Source: Lichina pygmaea (Eukaryota > Ascomycota > Lichinomycetes > Lichinales > Lichinaceae). From it: DNA of 64,000 nt. Each line of letters starts with the position of its first letter. Position 1 is the first letter of the stretch. The stretch spans positions 310,001 through 374,000 of the forward strand of contig OY730174.1 of assembly GCA_963422465.1 (NCBI GenBank), given 5' to 3'. Below, piece by piece: positions 31,977 through 43,337 of the stretch. The notes beneath the pieces were generated by a model. The model searched no databases, had not been told where the DNA came from, and was given only the letters and a program-made list of their open reading frames with translations. A program made the position numbers and the translations under genes.

Positions 31977-33048
31977 GTGCGTGCGACAAGAGAGCATGGG
32001 GTACCATAACACGCTGAAATCAGAATATCCCAAGATTCCCTCTCCTTCCCTCCTGATGTCAGTCTGACTTGATCATCTCCCTCGCCACAGCGTACACAGT
32101 AATCAGTTCACCTGCTTTGGCGTGATCCAATGTCTTCAATTGAAGACATGTCGATCAACCAATCAATCAATCAATCAATCAGTCAACAAATTCAGTCCAA
32201 TGCAATGCAGTACGGTCCGATCCAGTCCAACGCAGTCCAGTTCAGTCCAATGTAGTCCTGTAGAAGCTCTTCCACCACAAAGTTCTTTCTTACAACATCC
32301 TTTGAGCAACGGTATATGAGAACACGCCGTCCCGCTGTCGGAAGGAGATAAGGTACGGAGTCCGTACGTGCAAGCCGCGGTAGAGGTGGTAATTATACCT
32401 AAGTCCACTGGAGACTGATGATGGAATAACTACGTAAGTAGTGTACAGTACGTGCGTCCCTAGAAAAAGCCGGATGAGAGGGATGAGATGAGAGAAGACA
32501 TGAAACGCAAGGCAAGAGAGTACGGTGGTTTGTCTGGCATCTGCCTGCGGCGCAGGAGAAACATCTTCGATGGGAGTATATGCATCTACAGCAGTTCTAA
32601 GAGACTCGAGGACGTGAACCGAGGCGTCAAGACGCTCGACTGACCCTATTGCACTTCCTAGAGAAGGACGCGGCTGATACCAAGGCTCGAGGGACACGCC
32701 TCAACCACCCTAGTACTAACATAGGGATATGAACACGAACAAAACACGCACAGGTGGGTGGGGCACCTCTTACTGGGGCTTGGACGGATTTATCGATCAG
32801 AACCAGACAATCGATAGCCTCTCGTGAATCTTCTGGACCTCGAGCAGAGATGATGAGCCCCACGATCTCCCTAGCTAGCGAGCAGAATCCCTTTCCTGCT
32901 AAATTCCAGCAGCGCTTGCGCACTGAGTTAGCGGCGAGCGCCCCCCCCCCCCCCCCCCCTCTCAACTCCAGCCAGCTATCGATGTTGGATCTAATACAAT
33001 CTTCTCAACTTCCAAGCCTCGCGAGGACTTCTCTCTTGACCTTTCGCC
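31711..33048. other. Intergenic region with microsatellites
   Basis: Convergent 3' flank of RPT2 and the coiled-coil gene. It holds a (CT)n tract (31927-31970), an ATCAATCAATCA run (about 32157-32182), CAGTCCA/CAGTCCAA-type repeats (32190-32255) and a C19 tract (32941-32959). No gene supported. Confidence 0.5.
31927..31970. repeat. (CT)n microsatellite
   Basis: About 20 nearly perfect CT dinucleotides just downstream of RPT2, probably within or after its 3' untranslated region. Confidence 0.9.
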
Positions 33049-35050
33049 TTAGTCAGCCGGCTCCCCGACTCTCACCACCACGCCTCCCTGCTCGACCAAC
33101 TCCTCGTACGACCGCTCGAGGCGGTCGTATGCCTCCTCTGCCCAGGCGAGATCGTGTGCGAGCGAGTCCACGGACTCGTTCGCCTGGGCAAAGCGCTCTC
33201 TGGTCACTTCGTGACCGTTGCGCTCGTCTTGGAGGCGGTCGAGCAGGACATCCTGGTACGCCTTGATCGCACTAGGAGCCTCGCTTCGATCTGCCAATAG
33301 GCGGACCGTCTCCGCCTGCTGGGCCTCTGAGGCCCTGCCCAAGCCCTCTGCTCGCGTCGTGGCCTTCCTTAGCTGACCCTCCAAGTAGACAATTCGTTGC
33401 CTCCTGGTGACCAACTCCAGCTCTAGGTGGACGTTGGCATCCTCCATGCTGAAGGCCAATTTCTTGTCTCCTTCGAGCTTTTCCTCGAGGGGAGCCATGC
33501 AGGTGTGGAGGCGGATGGCCTTTTTCTCCGTCGCGGTCCTCTCGGCCCGAGCTCTTTCGAGCTCACTTTCCCTTACGGAAAGTTGAACGAGGAGCTCTTC
33601 GCTATCCTCGATGATGGCCTCGAGGGAGTCGGCTGTCGCACCGGCTAGATCGGACCGCTCCTCCCGGTCGCGAGCTCTGGTGAAGAGGTCCCAGTGCATC
33701 CGCCGCATGGTGGCCTGCTCCAGATAGGCACGGCCACACTCGGCGGTGGTATGGCAGAGGGCTTCGGTCACTTCGTCGTGACGGGCATGATGTAGATCCT
33801 TCTCCTTCAGCGCCTGTTCGAGGCGCTGCTGCAGGCTAGCCTGGTCGTGGGCCTGCTGGAACTCCAGTCGAGCGATTTTCTGCTCTGCCTGCCTGAGTTG
33901 GTCGTCGACAAATTCTTTGTCATGCTCCAAGCCGGTGTACAGTCTTCGCATGTCGGAGTTGGTTGCCTGATGTCGGCGGATACGAGCGTATGGAATTTCG
34001 GAATATTCCACTCCCGCGACATCGTTGACGAACTTGGCACTGTCAAGAACCAGTCGCCTGTTGTCCGCTTTCTGAGCGGCTCTCTCGGCCGAAAGCTGCT
34101 CGATCCGAGTCTGGAGACCGTGTGCTCTCTCCACCACGGCATCCCGAGTTTTATATACTTCATGGGCTCCCGTCTTGAGACTTTCGCCGTGATTGGGCAG
34201 CGCCGCTTCAGTCGAGAGCCTCGTCTTTCTTGGTAAGAATATTGGCCTTTTCTTCCAAGAACTGGCAATGTTTTCCAAGCACCGATGATTCTTTCTCGTG
34301 CTCTTGTTTTAGGGGATGAAGCTTTGGTCTTCGTGGTCATCCTTCAAATTCCCGAGGATGTACTCATGTAGGTCCAAGGAGATGTGGTTGTCATCGATGC
34401 CTGGGGAGCTCTTAGAGCTTCGGCTGGCGTTCGAGACGTTCTTGTTGCATGGATTATCGTTGCATGGGCTGTCGTTGCACGGGCTGTCGGTGGCCAAAGA
34501 AGAGCTTCCTGAGAACCATCTTTGATGGCTATTATGATGAGCCGATGTCCGGGTGGTCCTTGTGGATGGCAAAACCAGAGGCAACGAAATCGACGGTCCG
34601 AAGCCGGGCTTAGGATAACTGCTGCCGCCATTTGGTTTACCGTACTTCAAGGCAGCCACGTCGACGATGATTGACCAAGGACGTCTAGATGTGCTTCGGC
34701 TCAGGTGATTGAGGGTTTGAGATTGTTCATCGACGGAATGAATACTCTGGGCATATGGTTAATTTAGCTGAGAATTAGTCAACTATGGGCCTACTCACTG
34801 ATGTGCTCCGCTCCTTTTCTAGGATCGGTGCACGGCCTCCATCCTGCAGCGTCTGCCTCCTTTCCAAGGCGCTGAGATAGTCGGCATGATCTGTTGAGCG
34901 GTGGCGATGGAAGATCAAGGCAGTCGAAACGGATTTGCCGTTGAGACTGTCGCCTTGTTGCTCATTGAAAGATGTTTGACTATGGAATCCAGTGGAGCCA
35001 TCTGGACGGCAACACTCCGCCTCTTTCTTTGGAGTTCCAGTGATTTTCAT
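33049..35050 (-). pseudogene. Coiled-coil protein gene interrupted by an in-frame stop
   Basis: Exon 1 (35050-34799) and exon 2 (from 34746) join in frame across a 52-bp intron (GTGAGT ... CCCAG). The frame then meets TAA at 34309-34311 after DDHEDQSFIP, but remains open in the same frame from there to 33049, where it ends GGVVVRVGEPAD. The last 380 residues are one long coiled coil (AAQKADNRRLVLDSAKFVND, RLEFQQAHDQASLQQRLEQA and similar). Between about 34315 and 34205 an alternative frame reads as a better coiled coil (LKQEHEKESSVLGKHCQFLE), so either two compensating indels or a missed splice site are possible. Near 34440-34490 a 15-bp repeat encodes PCNDS-like units. I know no family; it could be a young pseudogene or a mis-modelled gene. 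Confidence 0.5.
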
Positions 35051-36037
35051 GGCAGACAAATTACTCTTTCCAGTGAATTTGAGCAACTTGAGCCCGTCAA
35101 ACTTCCGGATGATTGCCTAGTAGTCACGTTCGCCGGATCATAAAGAATCTTTCAAGAGGTATAGACCAGTGCTTTGTTGGAGGCTGCTGGTCCGACGAAC
35201 GTAGTCGAGACGAGTTAGACTGGTGGTGTTGTCGGCACGGCTGTTGGCGAATAAGCGTCTGCATATCTGATCAATGCCAGACAGGACAAGTTGGTACGAT
35301 CAAAAGAAGCTTCGGCCAGTACTGCCGTCATCTGAGACTCGAAGAACTGCCATAGGCCTTCAAGCGCCTGGCTCACGTGTAAAGGCATAACAGTCGACAT
35401 CTTGAGGATCGAAAGATATCGAGTGATGGTCGGCGAACGAATAGTACGATGTGAGATAGTCTCTTCTCCCGAGCACGATCAGGAGGTCAGGCTGTAGATG
35501 GGCCGTAAAGTCGGAGACCGAGGAGAGGATATTGTTGATAAATTTGACGTGAGAGTATGTGGATGAGAGGCCTTTCGAGGACTGTCGACGAAGTCGAGGT
35601 AACAGTAATACCCCTGTAGAGATGGCGAAGCCTTAATATCAGCAACGCTCAGCCAATTCCATGCGGCAATAAGTCTGATCAAAGTCTGACGGACTAAGAT
35701 GGATGGTTGGTGACTACTCTGTTCTGAGTGCAGCTGCGGAGGGCGGATGATAGAGGTGATGAGAATCATGGTAGAAGGACATATGACATGACAGGCTGTT
35801 CGAGAACGCAGGATGAATCGAGACGGCGATATCTCTGTCAGACAGAAGACCTGTCGGTCAAAGGCAAAGCTGTGATGGGGTCGAGAAGGTTGAGCCACTT
35901 ATTCGAAGAGGCAATATAAGCGTGATAGTCCGAGATCGATGATCGATGGGTGCAAGAACTGTTCTCGATGCAGCTGCGAAGAGCGCACTCAGATATCGTC
36001 GAGTTATTTGTAGAAGAAAGGAAGAGAAGGAGAGTGA
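35051..36037. other. Intergenic region
   Basis: Upstream of the coiled-coil gene and next to the LINE. Short imperfect repeats with ATCGATGG and TGCAGCTGCG words occur around 35700-35760 and 35935-35985. No gene recognised. Confidence 0.4.
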
Positions 36038-36055
36038 AGGAGGGCTTTATATAGT

Positions 36056-38061
36056 TGATTGATTGATTGGATTCCTACACCATTCTAGCACTAGTGTACC
36101 TAGGCTATGCTGGGTCAACTACTAAGCTAGGCTAGGAAAACTCAAAAGAGTAAACAACCTCTCCCTGCAGCGCCTTATCAGCGCTATCCTGTCGAGTCAC
36201 TGTAGAACATGGAGGGTGGCTGGCTAGTAGCCAGCTTCCAGCTGCTCCTGAGCCCAGGAGAACTGGGGAAGGACACCGTGGCGTAGGATCCACGCTGTGA
36301 TGGCGGCGGCGGGACATGGTCGGGCAGCCATCGCCTGGTAGTCAGTAGTAGCAGCCGCAGTGTACAGACTGGGGCGCACCCGCTGGAGCCACGGGCAGTC
36401 CACCACAACATACTTGGCAGTCTCCCACTGCACCCCGCAGCTGCAGGCTGGCGTTGGGAAGCCAGGAACCCAGCGCTCGCAGAGGAAGGCTACTAGCCTG
36501 ATCTTACCTGTGCGGACCTGTGTAAGGATACTGCTCTGAGCCTTGGACAAGCTGTCACAAAGTCGGAGGGCCGACTGGTACAGCATCTTGTCAGGCTTCC
36601 AATTGTCTCCTCCTCCTGGGTCCGGGTCTAGTAGCTGGACCTTTGGTGGGGGCTCTCTGTGGAGTTTGTGCCATCACTCCCAACACCACTGCTCTGCTAG
36701 CAGGTGGGCTTGCCAGACTGTTTGTGGGGGGGGGGGGGGGGGGGGGTCGCCTGTGGGTGGGGTGGTGGGGTGGCTGTCAGCCCACGGGGGTGTGCCAAGG
36801 GATCCCTTGGTGGTTTCTAATGCCCGCTGAGGCCAGAGGATCGATTTGGCCCAGAGGTGGCGTGCTTGGCCTGGCGAAGTGCCAGCGTGCTGGTGTCGGC
36901 CCCACTGTGGGGCTAGTTGATGCTTGAGCTGGTCGCAGGCTTCCTGAATCTCTGTGTGGACCCCGGAGGCCTCCATTCAGGTTTGGGCTTGTAACCGCAG
37001 TCGCGCCAGGTGCGTGTGTAGTGGTGGGACTGCCACTTTGCTCTCCAGCTGCTGCTGGCTTGTCACCTTGAAGCCACCGGTGACTGTGCAGAGACAGTGC
37101 TGCTGCTGTCGCTCCAGTGCATCCCTGATCTAATGTCAGTGGGCTGGTCTGAGCAGGCCTTCCAGAGGGCACCACACAGTCAATCTGTAGGTGAGTACCA
37201 GGCAGACCACCGTGTTGTAGATCAGTCACACCTTATCAAAGGTGGCTCCACAGGTGGACCCTGTGATGGCGGAGAGGGCCCAGCTCTGTTGTGCTGTTTT
37301 CTCAGCCGTGTTTCACATGTGGGCCCCAGCGGAGTTTGGAGTCCAGGAGTACACTGAGGATGCGCAGGGTTGGTTGTGGGGCCTTGGCAACCCTGTCCAG
37401 GTTGACACCCACTGTCATGTTGAATCTCTTTGGTGACCTTGTGAGATGCATAAGCTTGTACTTGTGCGGGGTGAAGGTGGCCCTGTGGTGGTGGGCCCAC
37501 TTGGTGCATCCCCGGTGGACGTGTTCCAGTACTTGGCAGTTATTCTCGGTGCTGTTGCCTACAACCAGGACGTTAACATCATCGACAAACCCAATGCCCG
37601 ACACCTTCCCGGTGCTGCGCGCGCAATACTTGACCAGGTCCTTGTTGAAGAAGAGAAAAAGGATCAGGGAGACTGGGGACCCCTGCGGGATGCCCGTGGA
37701 CACCTGGTGGGTGTTGCTCTGCCATCTCCCTAGTACTAGGGAGGTCTGGCGGTCCTTTAGGAAGCTTGCTGTCCAGTTCAGAAGCGCTGTCGGTACGTGA
37801 TCGCGCCGGGGGATGTGCAGTAGATGGTCGTGTAACACATTGGGAAAGGCTGCAGCCATATCCAGGCTCAGTAGTGTGGCCACCTTGTCGCGGCCTTGTC
37901 CCCAGGTTGTGTGGACCTGCTCCGTCAGCAGCTCCAGCGCTGTGGTTGTGTCGCGCTGTCTGCGGCACCCGTGTTGCGCCTGTGGGAGTAGCTTGTAGCG
38001 TTCGGCAATGTAGCGGATCCTCCGGGCCACTATGGCCTCCAAGGCCTTCCCGAGGGTCTTG
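36056..38061 (-). mobile_element. 5'-truncated Tad-like LINE, copy 2
   Basis: A 2.0-kb insertion flanked by an 18-bp target-site duplication, AGGAGGGCTTTATATAGT, at 36038-36055 and 38062-38079. Read on the minus strand, it starts inside the reverse transcriptase and keeps 246 open codons (38042-37302) with QAQHGCRR, LSLDMAAAFPNVLHD, GIPQGSPVS and the catalytic box GFVDDVNVLV, then the HHRATFTPHKYKLMHL segment. Stops and shifts follow, although recognisable protein continues to a cysteine knuckle (CSCGVQWETAKYVVVDC, where the usual His is Tyr) and a 3' end with an (AATC)n tail. A G21 tract (36726-36746) sits in a proline-rich part. It lacks ORF1 and endonuclease through 5' truncation. The perfect target duplication suggests a more recent insertion than copy 1. 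Confidence 0.9.
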
Positions 38062-38079
38062 AGGAGGGCTTTATATAGT

Positions 38080-38589
38080 AGGTGCTTGTATTATTGGGAA
38101 ATTCATGTTTGTTTGTTGCAAGAGGGAGACGTATTGATCGAAATGACAATGCGGGTAAGTGAACGCGTTGGACGAAGTGACATTGTCAAGGAAACACAAT
38201 AGCTAGCACAGAGATGGAATATCTTCCTCTTGATAGTATGGCACCTTGTTCCTACCAGGACGTTGGTAGTGGACTATCATTGGCAGTTGGCACAACTGGA
38301 TACCCAACTCTCGACGTTGCAGGGGTTCAAGCGGAACTAAGACTTTAAGTGATTGTTAGTGGCGTCGTTGTTGCCGGGCATCATCTCGTAGATCAGGAGC
38401 AACCTACCGGACAAGGTACAATAACATTAACGATCAAGAGCTGCGTAGACACCAATGATGGGCAGGTAGCGCACTCTTGGCATTTCAATCCCTGCGATAG
38501 CTACTAACAGTTCTCGGCTTCCGGCAGGTCTAACCCCTTTTCTCGTCTGCTTCTTTGTAAGACGAATATTGCAGGCCATTCCATCATAA
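38080..38589. other. Intergenic region downstream of RIX1
   Basis: 510 bp between the LINE and the RIX1 stop codon; likely holds the RIX1 3' untranslated region. Nothing else seen. Confidence 0.45.
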
Positions 38590-41364
38590 CTAGCCCCCTT
38601 CGCGCGCGTCGTCGCCAGTCTCCATAGCATCCTCGCTGTCTGTGTCGAGCACCAGCGGTGGAATGACGAAATTGTCATCATCACTGTCGGTGTCGTGCTC
38701 CTGAAGAGGCTGGGCGAGCCCTGCTTCTTTGGCGGATGCTGATTGACCAACGACAACGGAGAAGTTGGGACTCGATCTGGCACCGGCCACATCTACTCCA
38801 TCAACTTCGGAAAGTTCAAGCTTGCTCGCGCTTGGATCTGCAGAGTCACCGGCGGCGGGTTCCAGCCGAGGCCTTTTTGAAACATGCCGCTCGTGCATCT
38901 CCAAGGAGTCGTCCAGGAGAGGTCTGGCACGAAAGATTGAAAGGTGATTGTTCGAGGACTCCGCTTTCTCGCGACGGCTCATGGCTACTTCCACTGGAGC
39001 TCTGATCTGACCTTCTTCTTGATGGCCTTGACTGCTATCCTGCTGACGTGTAGATGGGTGCTTATCACGCAGATCGTTGGCCTCGTCCAGGCTCTTCGCT
39101 TCCAGTTTCGGCGATGCCGCCAATGCGGGCTGTTCGAAACTGCTCCTCGAGCGGTGGAGTGTTTCGGGCGAATCATGATGCCTACTTCTCAGCGGACGAT
39201 TGGGCTCGAAAGCGGATTCCGGTGAATGTTGCATACTGTTGCTCGGTCCCTCCATTGATGGCGCAACAAGAATGACTGGCATTCTCGGCCGTATTAATCC
39301 TTCCACATCCTGATCACCTTGGAATGACCTCGCCAAATGGGGAATTACACTGCTCGCAGAACGTCTTTCTGTACCCTTCCATGGAGGATGGAGCACACTT
39401 GCCATCATTGCGTACTTGTGCTGCGCCAGAATCGCGGTACGGTCAATCTTCGCTCGAAGACCGTGCTCGACCTGTCGAGGCGAGATGCGATGCAGGTATA
39501 CTGGCAAAAGATTCCATGCTGCTTCGGAGACTTCTGACCTGCTCGCTATCCGATTTGCTGAATTCGAGGGGCCTGTTGAAAGATTCTTCAAGAAGGCTTC
39601 AGCATCCGAATTCACCTTTGGATGAGATTGGCGGCCATTCCCAGCGAACGGACGTATACCGAACTTATTCTCGGCTGTGGAATGGATAACATCATCACAT
39701 GCCTGTCGTACCAGGTTCGCAAGCGACACTACAACCGAAGTTGGCAACGAAGGGCCAGACAGTTCCAGGAGCTTGGCCATAACCGAGTAGCTGATCGTCC
39801 GTATGGCGCTGTAGACGAGTCAACCTCAGCATCATTTCGAGATCAGCTCTACACAAACGCACCTATTCCGGCTTTCTGCTCCAGAAATGTAGATTACTTG
39901 CTGCAGAACTCCTTGGGCAACTGGAAGATTCATCCCTTCCAGTCGATCAAGGAGCACAGAACAAAGTTTCAACGCCGCGATGTGGACTTGTGGAGTTCCG
40001 GCCCAGACGACTAGTGCCTCATCCTCTTCAATATTCGAACCGGTACCATCGTGGCCGGTCCAAGAATCGAAAACCTTCCCGTCGGGGCAGGTGATAACCG
40101 ATAGGGCTCTAGCGATGAGATTGATCGTGGTGCCAAGCGGTACCACAACAACCGTCCCGGTCATCTCGAGGTAAAATTGGCGAAGGATATCGAATAGTTG
40201 AGCCATCCGATCCATGCCGGACATTATACCATTCCATCGTGGAAGCTTCAATGGACCCATGGCAGTTTGACACAGTCGCTCCCTTTGAAATCCAGAGTCC
40301 GCTTTTCCACCTGAGGGTAAAATGTCTTGCTGTGTGCCTCGACGAAGGGATCGAAACACCAGATCAGCGGTTTCTGTGGTTTCAGCCTCTACTGCTCGAT
40401 ATGCGGCAAGCCATTCGTCTCCCGCCGTCCCCTTTGCCACGCTGAAATGCAAGCGTACAAATAGCTGGCGAGCCTTGATACAGAGGGATGTGTTCGACAA
40501 GCCAATAGCTCGAACTGGGAGCCCGTCTTCGGCATCTTTGACCGAAGATGAAATGGGGGCCAGCATTGGTAGCAAAAGATGGTGAATGCGTGCTGCAAAA
40601 GGCCTAAGAGTGGTTGGATAATGGCAGAGTAGCTCGTGAAAAGCGCTGAGAACAGATTCCAAGACCGGAATAGAACCCTCGGCCGAGCCCTTGCATGACT
40701 GGGTAGTGAACAGACCAAGGCACGATGTCATAAAAGTTGGAAGGGTCGGCGTCGACAGCTCCCGTACCAGACTGGGATCTGATCGACTCAAAATGAAGAT
40801 CCTGGCTAGGGCAAGGATACAAACTATCCTCGTCGCTGATGCATCCGGTTTCTAGAGGCGCATGGTTTGGTCAATAGGCCTCTTTCTTCAGTATCAGGTC
40901 CCACCAGCAAGACCGCCCGCTGCTTCTCTCGCAGGCGTATGCCATCCATATAGCGTCAGGCCTGGATCCTGACTGCAAGGGTAAATGTGAAATTCCTATA
41001 GACTGACCGACAACATAGCAAGCATGCCACGAATCCATTGCTTGGTGTCGGGAATCAAGAGTGAGAGGCCAGCCTCGACCGTCACTTTGATCAAGATAGC
41101 TGCGACCCATCTTCCCGCGACGCTTTTTCCTTGCAATAGGCTTGTGAGCTGCGACTTGTATTTGTGAACTAATACTCTCAAGTCCGTAGCTGCTCTGTCT
41201 CTCCCTTGCCCTTCGGCTATTGCGAAGGCTTCATGGCAGTTCTCCAGAGTGGAAATCAAGCGGGCTGTGACAAAAGGAAGACTTTGGACAGGTGTTGTCG
41301 ACAGCGTGTTGGTGAGGAAGCTGATGTCTAATTGCTGGCTTCTCATATTCGATGGTTCAAGCAT
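38590..41364 (-). CDS. RIX1: Pre-rRNA-processing protein Rix1 (PELP1 homologue)
   Basis: Three exons: 41364-41008, 40851-39863 and 39808-38590; 855 codons including stop (854 aa), in frame. Rix1 is the helical-repeat scaffold of the Rix1-Ipi complex that, with Rea1, matures pre-60S ribosomes in the nucleus. The N-terminal RIX1 domain is recognisable in LRVLVHKYKSQLTSLLQGKS, VAGRWVAAILIKVTVEAG and ILALARIFILSRSDPSLVRE. The middle is alpha-helical armadillo-like sequence. The C-terminal 350 residues are disordered and acidic (DTDSDDDNFVIPPLVLDTDS), as is usual for the family. The first intron is long for this window (156 bp). The start at 41364 is the first ATG of the frame; an upstream extension without ATG is open. 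Downstream, the LINE lies 0.5 kb past the stop. Confidence 0.9.
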
Positions 41365-41652
41365 TGTGGCACGTGTGGGTCGTGCAACTGTCAACTCGTC
41401 AAGCAACGCAAGGACCTCACGGATTCTACTCGTATGTGGGCTTTTATGCTGACTAATAAAGCTATCAGCCTAGATTTTACCGTACCTGTACCTCGTACAC
41501 ACAGTACGTACCGGTACGGGCTACACGCTCGTACTGTACCGGTACGTACGAGTACAGTACGAGGTACGGAACGGCACGTACGTAGTTGGTGAGCTGTTCC
41601 GTCTTCTGCTTGCTAGATAGTGACTATTATTGCACTGCGAAGGTGTAGGCCA

Positions 41653-42871
41653 TTAGTCAGAATCAGGAATCCTGTGGATCTTCAGGAGAGCTTTGAAGGA
41701 ATCGTCCTGCAGAAGCTTGTCAGCGCTGATACGCTGGTCATAGTCGTAGCAAAATCCCTTGACCATAACAGATAGCACATGGTTCCGCTCAGCTAGACTG
41801 ATCTCGGGACGTCTGTACACGATCATGGCCGGAAGACTCAGTATAGGGTCCGGTTTCCTGCTCGGATCATACCACCAGTCACAGCTTGCACCAGTAGCAG
41901 CGTATGAGCCCTTCCAATGCTCAGGTAGAGGTCCTAGAACATGGACTAGATTGGACACATGCGGGACTGACCCGGTGCTCAGGAAAATGGGGTAGTGGAG
42001 ATACAGCGCGACGAAGAGGCACATGTAGCTCCACATGTCACTGGCATAACTTGGATCCACGTTGTGAAATCGCTCCGGGGCACAATAGCTAGCAGGAGAC
42101 TGTATCTTGTACCCCACAGAAGTGCCGGCCATGATCGAAAGGCCAAAGTCACCGAGATAAATTTTGTCTGTGACTAGACTTTCAGGAACGTCAACTGGCT
42201 TGACAAGCTCTCCGTCTCTCCACATCCCATGGAGAAGTGCCTTCTGCGGCTGACCAAGGAGTTCATGTTTGGTCTCTGTGTTGTAATGACCCAGGGGCTT
42301 CACACCCCATAAGACACTCCTTTCGTTCAGGTCTATGGAATGTATTAGCATACAGCTCAAGTGAGAAGATCAATGTCAAATCACCACAGTGCACTATCTG
42401 ACTGTGGTGTAGGGATGCCAGAGTCTTCAACAACTGATACGCCACAGACATGCGGCTAGCCATCGATGCTTGCCTCAGACGAGAGGCCAAACTCGGCCCT
42501 CGCATGGGAAACAGCAGAACTCGGTGATGACCACGGGGGCCACGGAGGGTGAAAGTTGCCTCGTACATGAGAAGATTATATGTGTTCGGTACGTGGTGAA
42601 AGATTTGGTCTTGCATGTAGAGCTCGTGTTCTCCAGCTTCCCCCGGGGACATGATCTTAAGTGCCACATCTCTCTTCTTTCGGATCTCGTGGGCCATCCA
42701 GACAGTTGAGAAGCCGCCATGGCCGAGCTTGTGCTCTACACGGTATTCACGATCAAGGGTTTCTCCGATACGGATCGGATAGTATAGACAGTCATCATAC
42801 CGCTCAACAGGTTCGGCGTACTCCTCCAGCTCGCATTCATCGTCGGAGTCCACATAGTCGTCAGTCAGCAT
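41653..42871 (-). CDS. SRPK-like protein kinase with altered catalytic loop
   Basis: Two exons, 42871-42385 and 42332-41653, in frame, 388 residues. The N-terminal YYPIRIGETLDREYRVEHKL followed by GHGGFSTVW is the SRPK-type entry into the kinase domain; VALKIM supplies the ATP lysine. The exon join rebuilds the catalytic loop as IVHCDLNERSVLW: the HxD aspartate is present, but the usual Lys of DLKPxN is Asn and the usual Asn is Ser. The metal-binding LGDFG, a CAPE box, and the SDMWSYMCLFVALYL helix follow. From memory, many fungal SRPK-related kinases share the Lys-to-Asn change (DLNDRN), but the Asn-to-Ser change is unexpected and could mean weak or no activity. Short for a kinase (no C-terminal extension). 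Substrate unknown. Confidence 0.8.
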
Positions 42872-43177
42872 GATCTCGTTCGCTTGGCACTGCGCTCGCA
42901 GAGGAGGAAGTAGTCGCTCTCAGTTTAGATACCGGTATTACTAACACAGGGATGGAGTGGTACCGTATCGCAATGGTCTCATCGACCGAAATGCTGTTGT
43001 GGAGTAGAGTACGGAAGTAGGTTGTGTACTGCAAAGACGTTCAACGTCAAGAACCCAAGTGAGGCCTCTGCGATAGTACTTACTCGTACTGCACAGTACC
43101 GTAATATGTACCGGTACCGTACATATGTACCGATACGTACTTCTATGCCGGTACGGTACGTAATGTACGGTACAGTA
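42872..43177. promoter_or_regulatory. Kinase promoter side, TACG-rich
   Basis: Spacer between the kinase start and the pogo transposon. From about 43075 to 43177 it is dominated by GTACCGTAC/TACGTAC words. The transposon used a TA inside this block (43176-43177). Confidence 0.5.
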
Positions 43178-43213
43178 ACCGATCACGTGGCGCTCGGTAT
43201 CACCCAACGCTCA
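43178..43213 (+). repeat. Left terminal inverted repeat of the pogo element
   Basis: 36 bases ending in CACCCAACGCTCA; matches the right repeat with two differences. Confidence 0.9.
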
Positions 43214-43337
43214 CTTGAGCGACCGAGGACCCCCTTGATAAAAAGTTGAATAACTCCGTGGATTCTTGTCGGAATAGTCTCAAGCTTGGATATCTAATAG
43301 AATAGCATATAGAGAAGAGATATTAAGCAATAGAAGT

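Noticed and set aside
31800-32260. ATCAATCA and CAGTCCA repeats as a possible array
   Set aside because: They are simple microsatellites without unique spacers.
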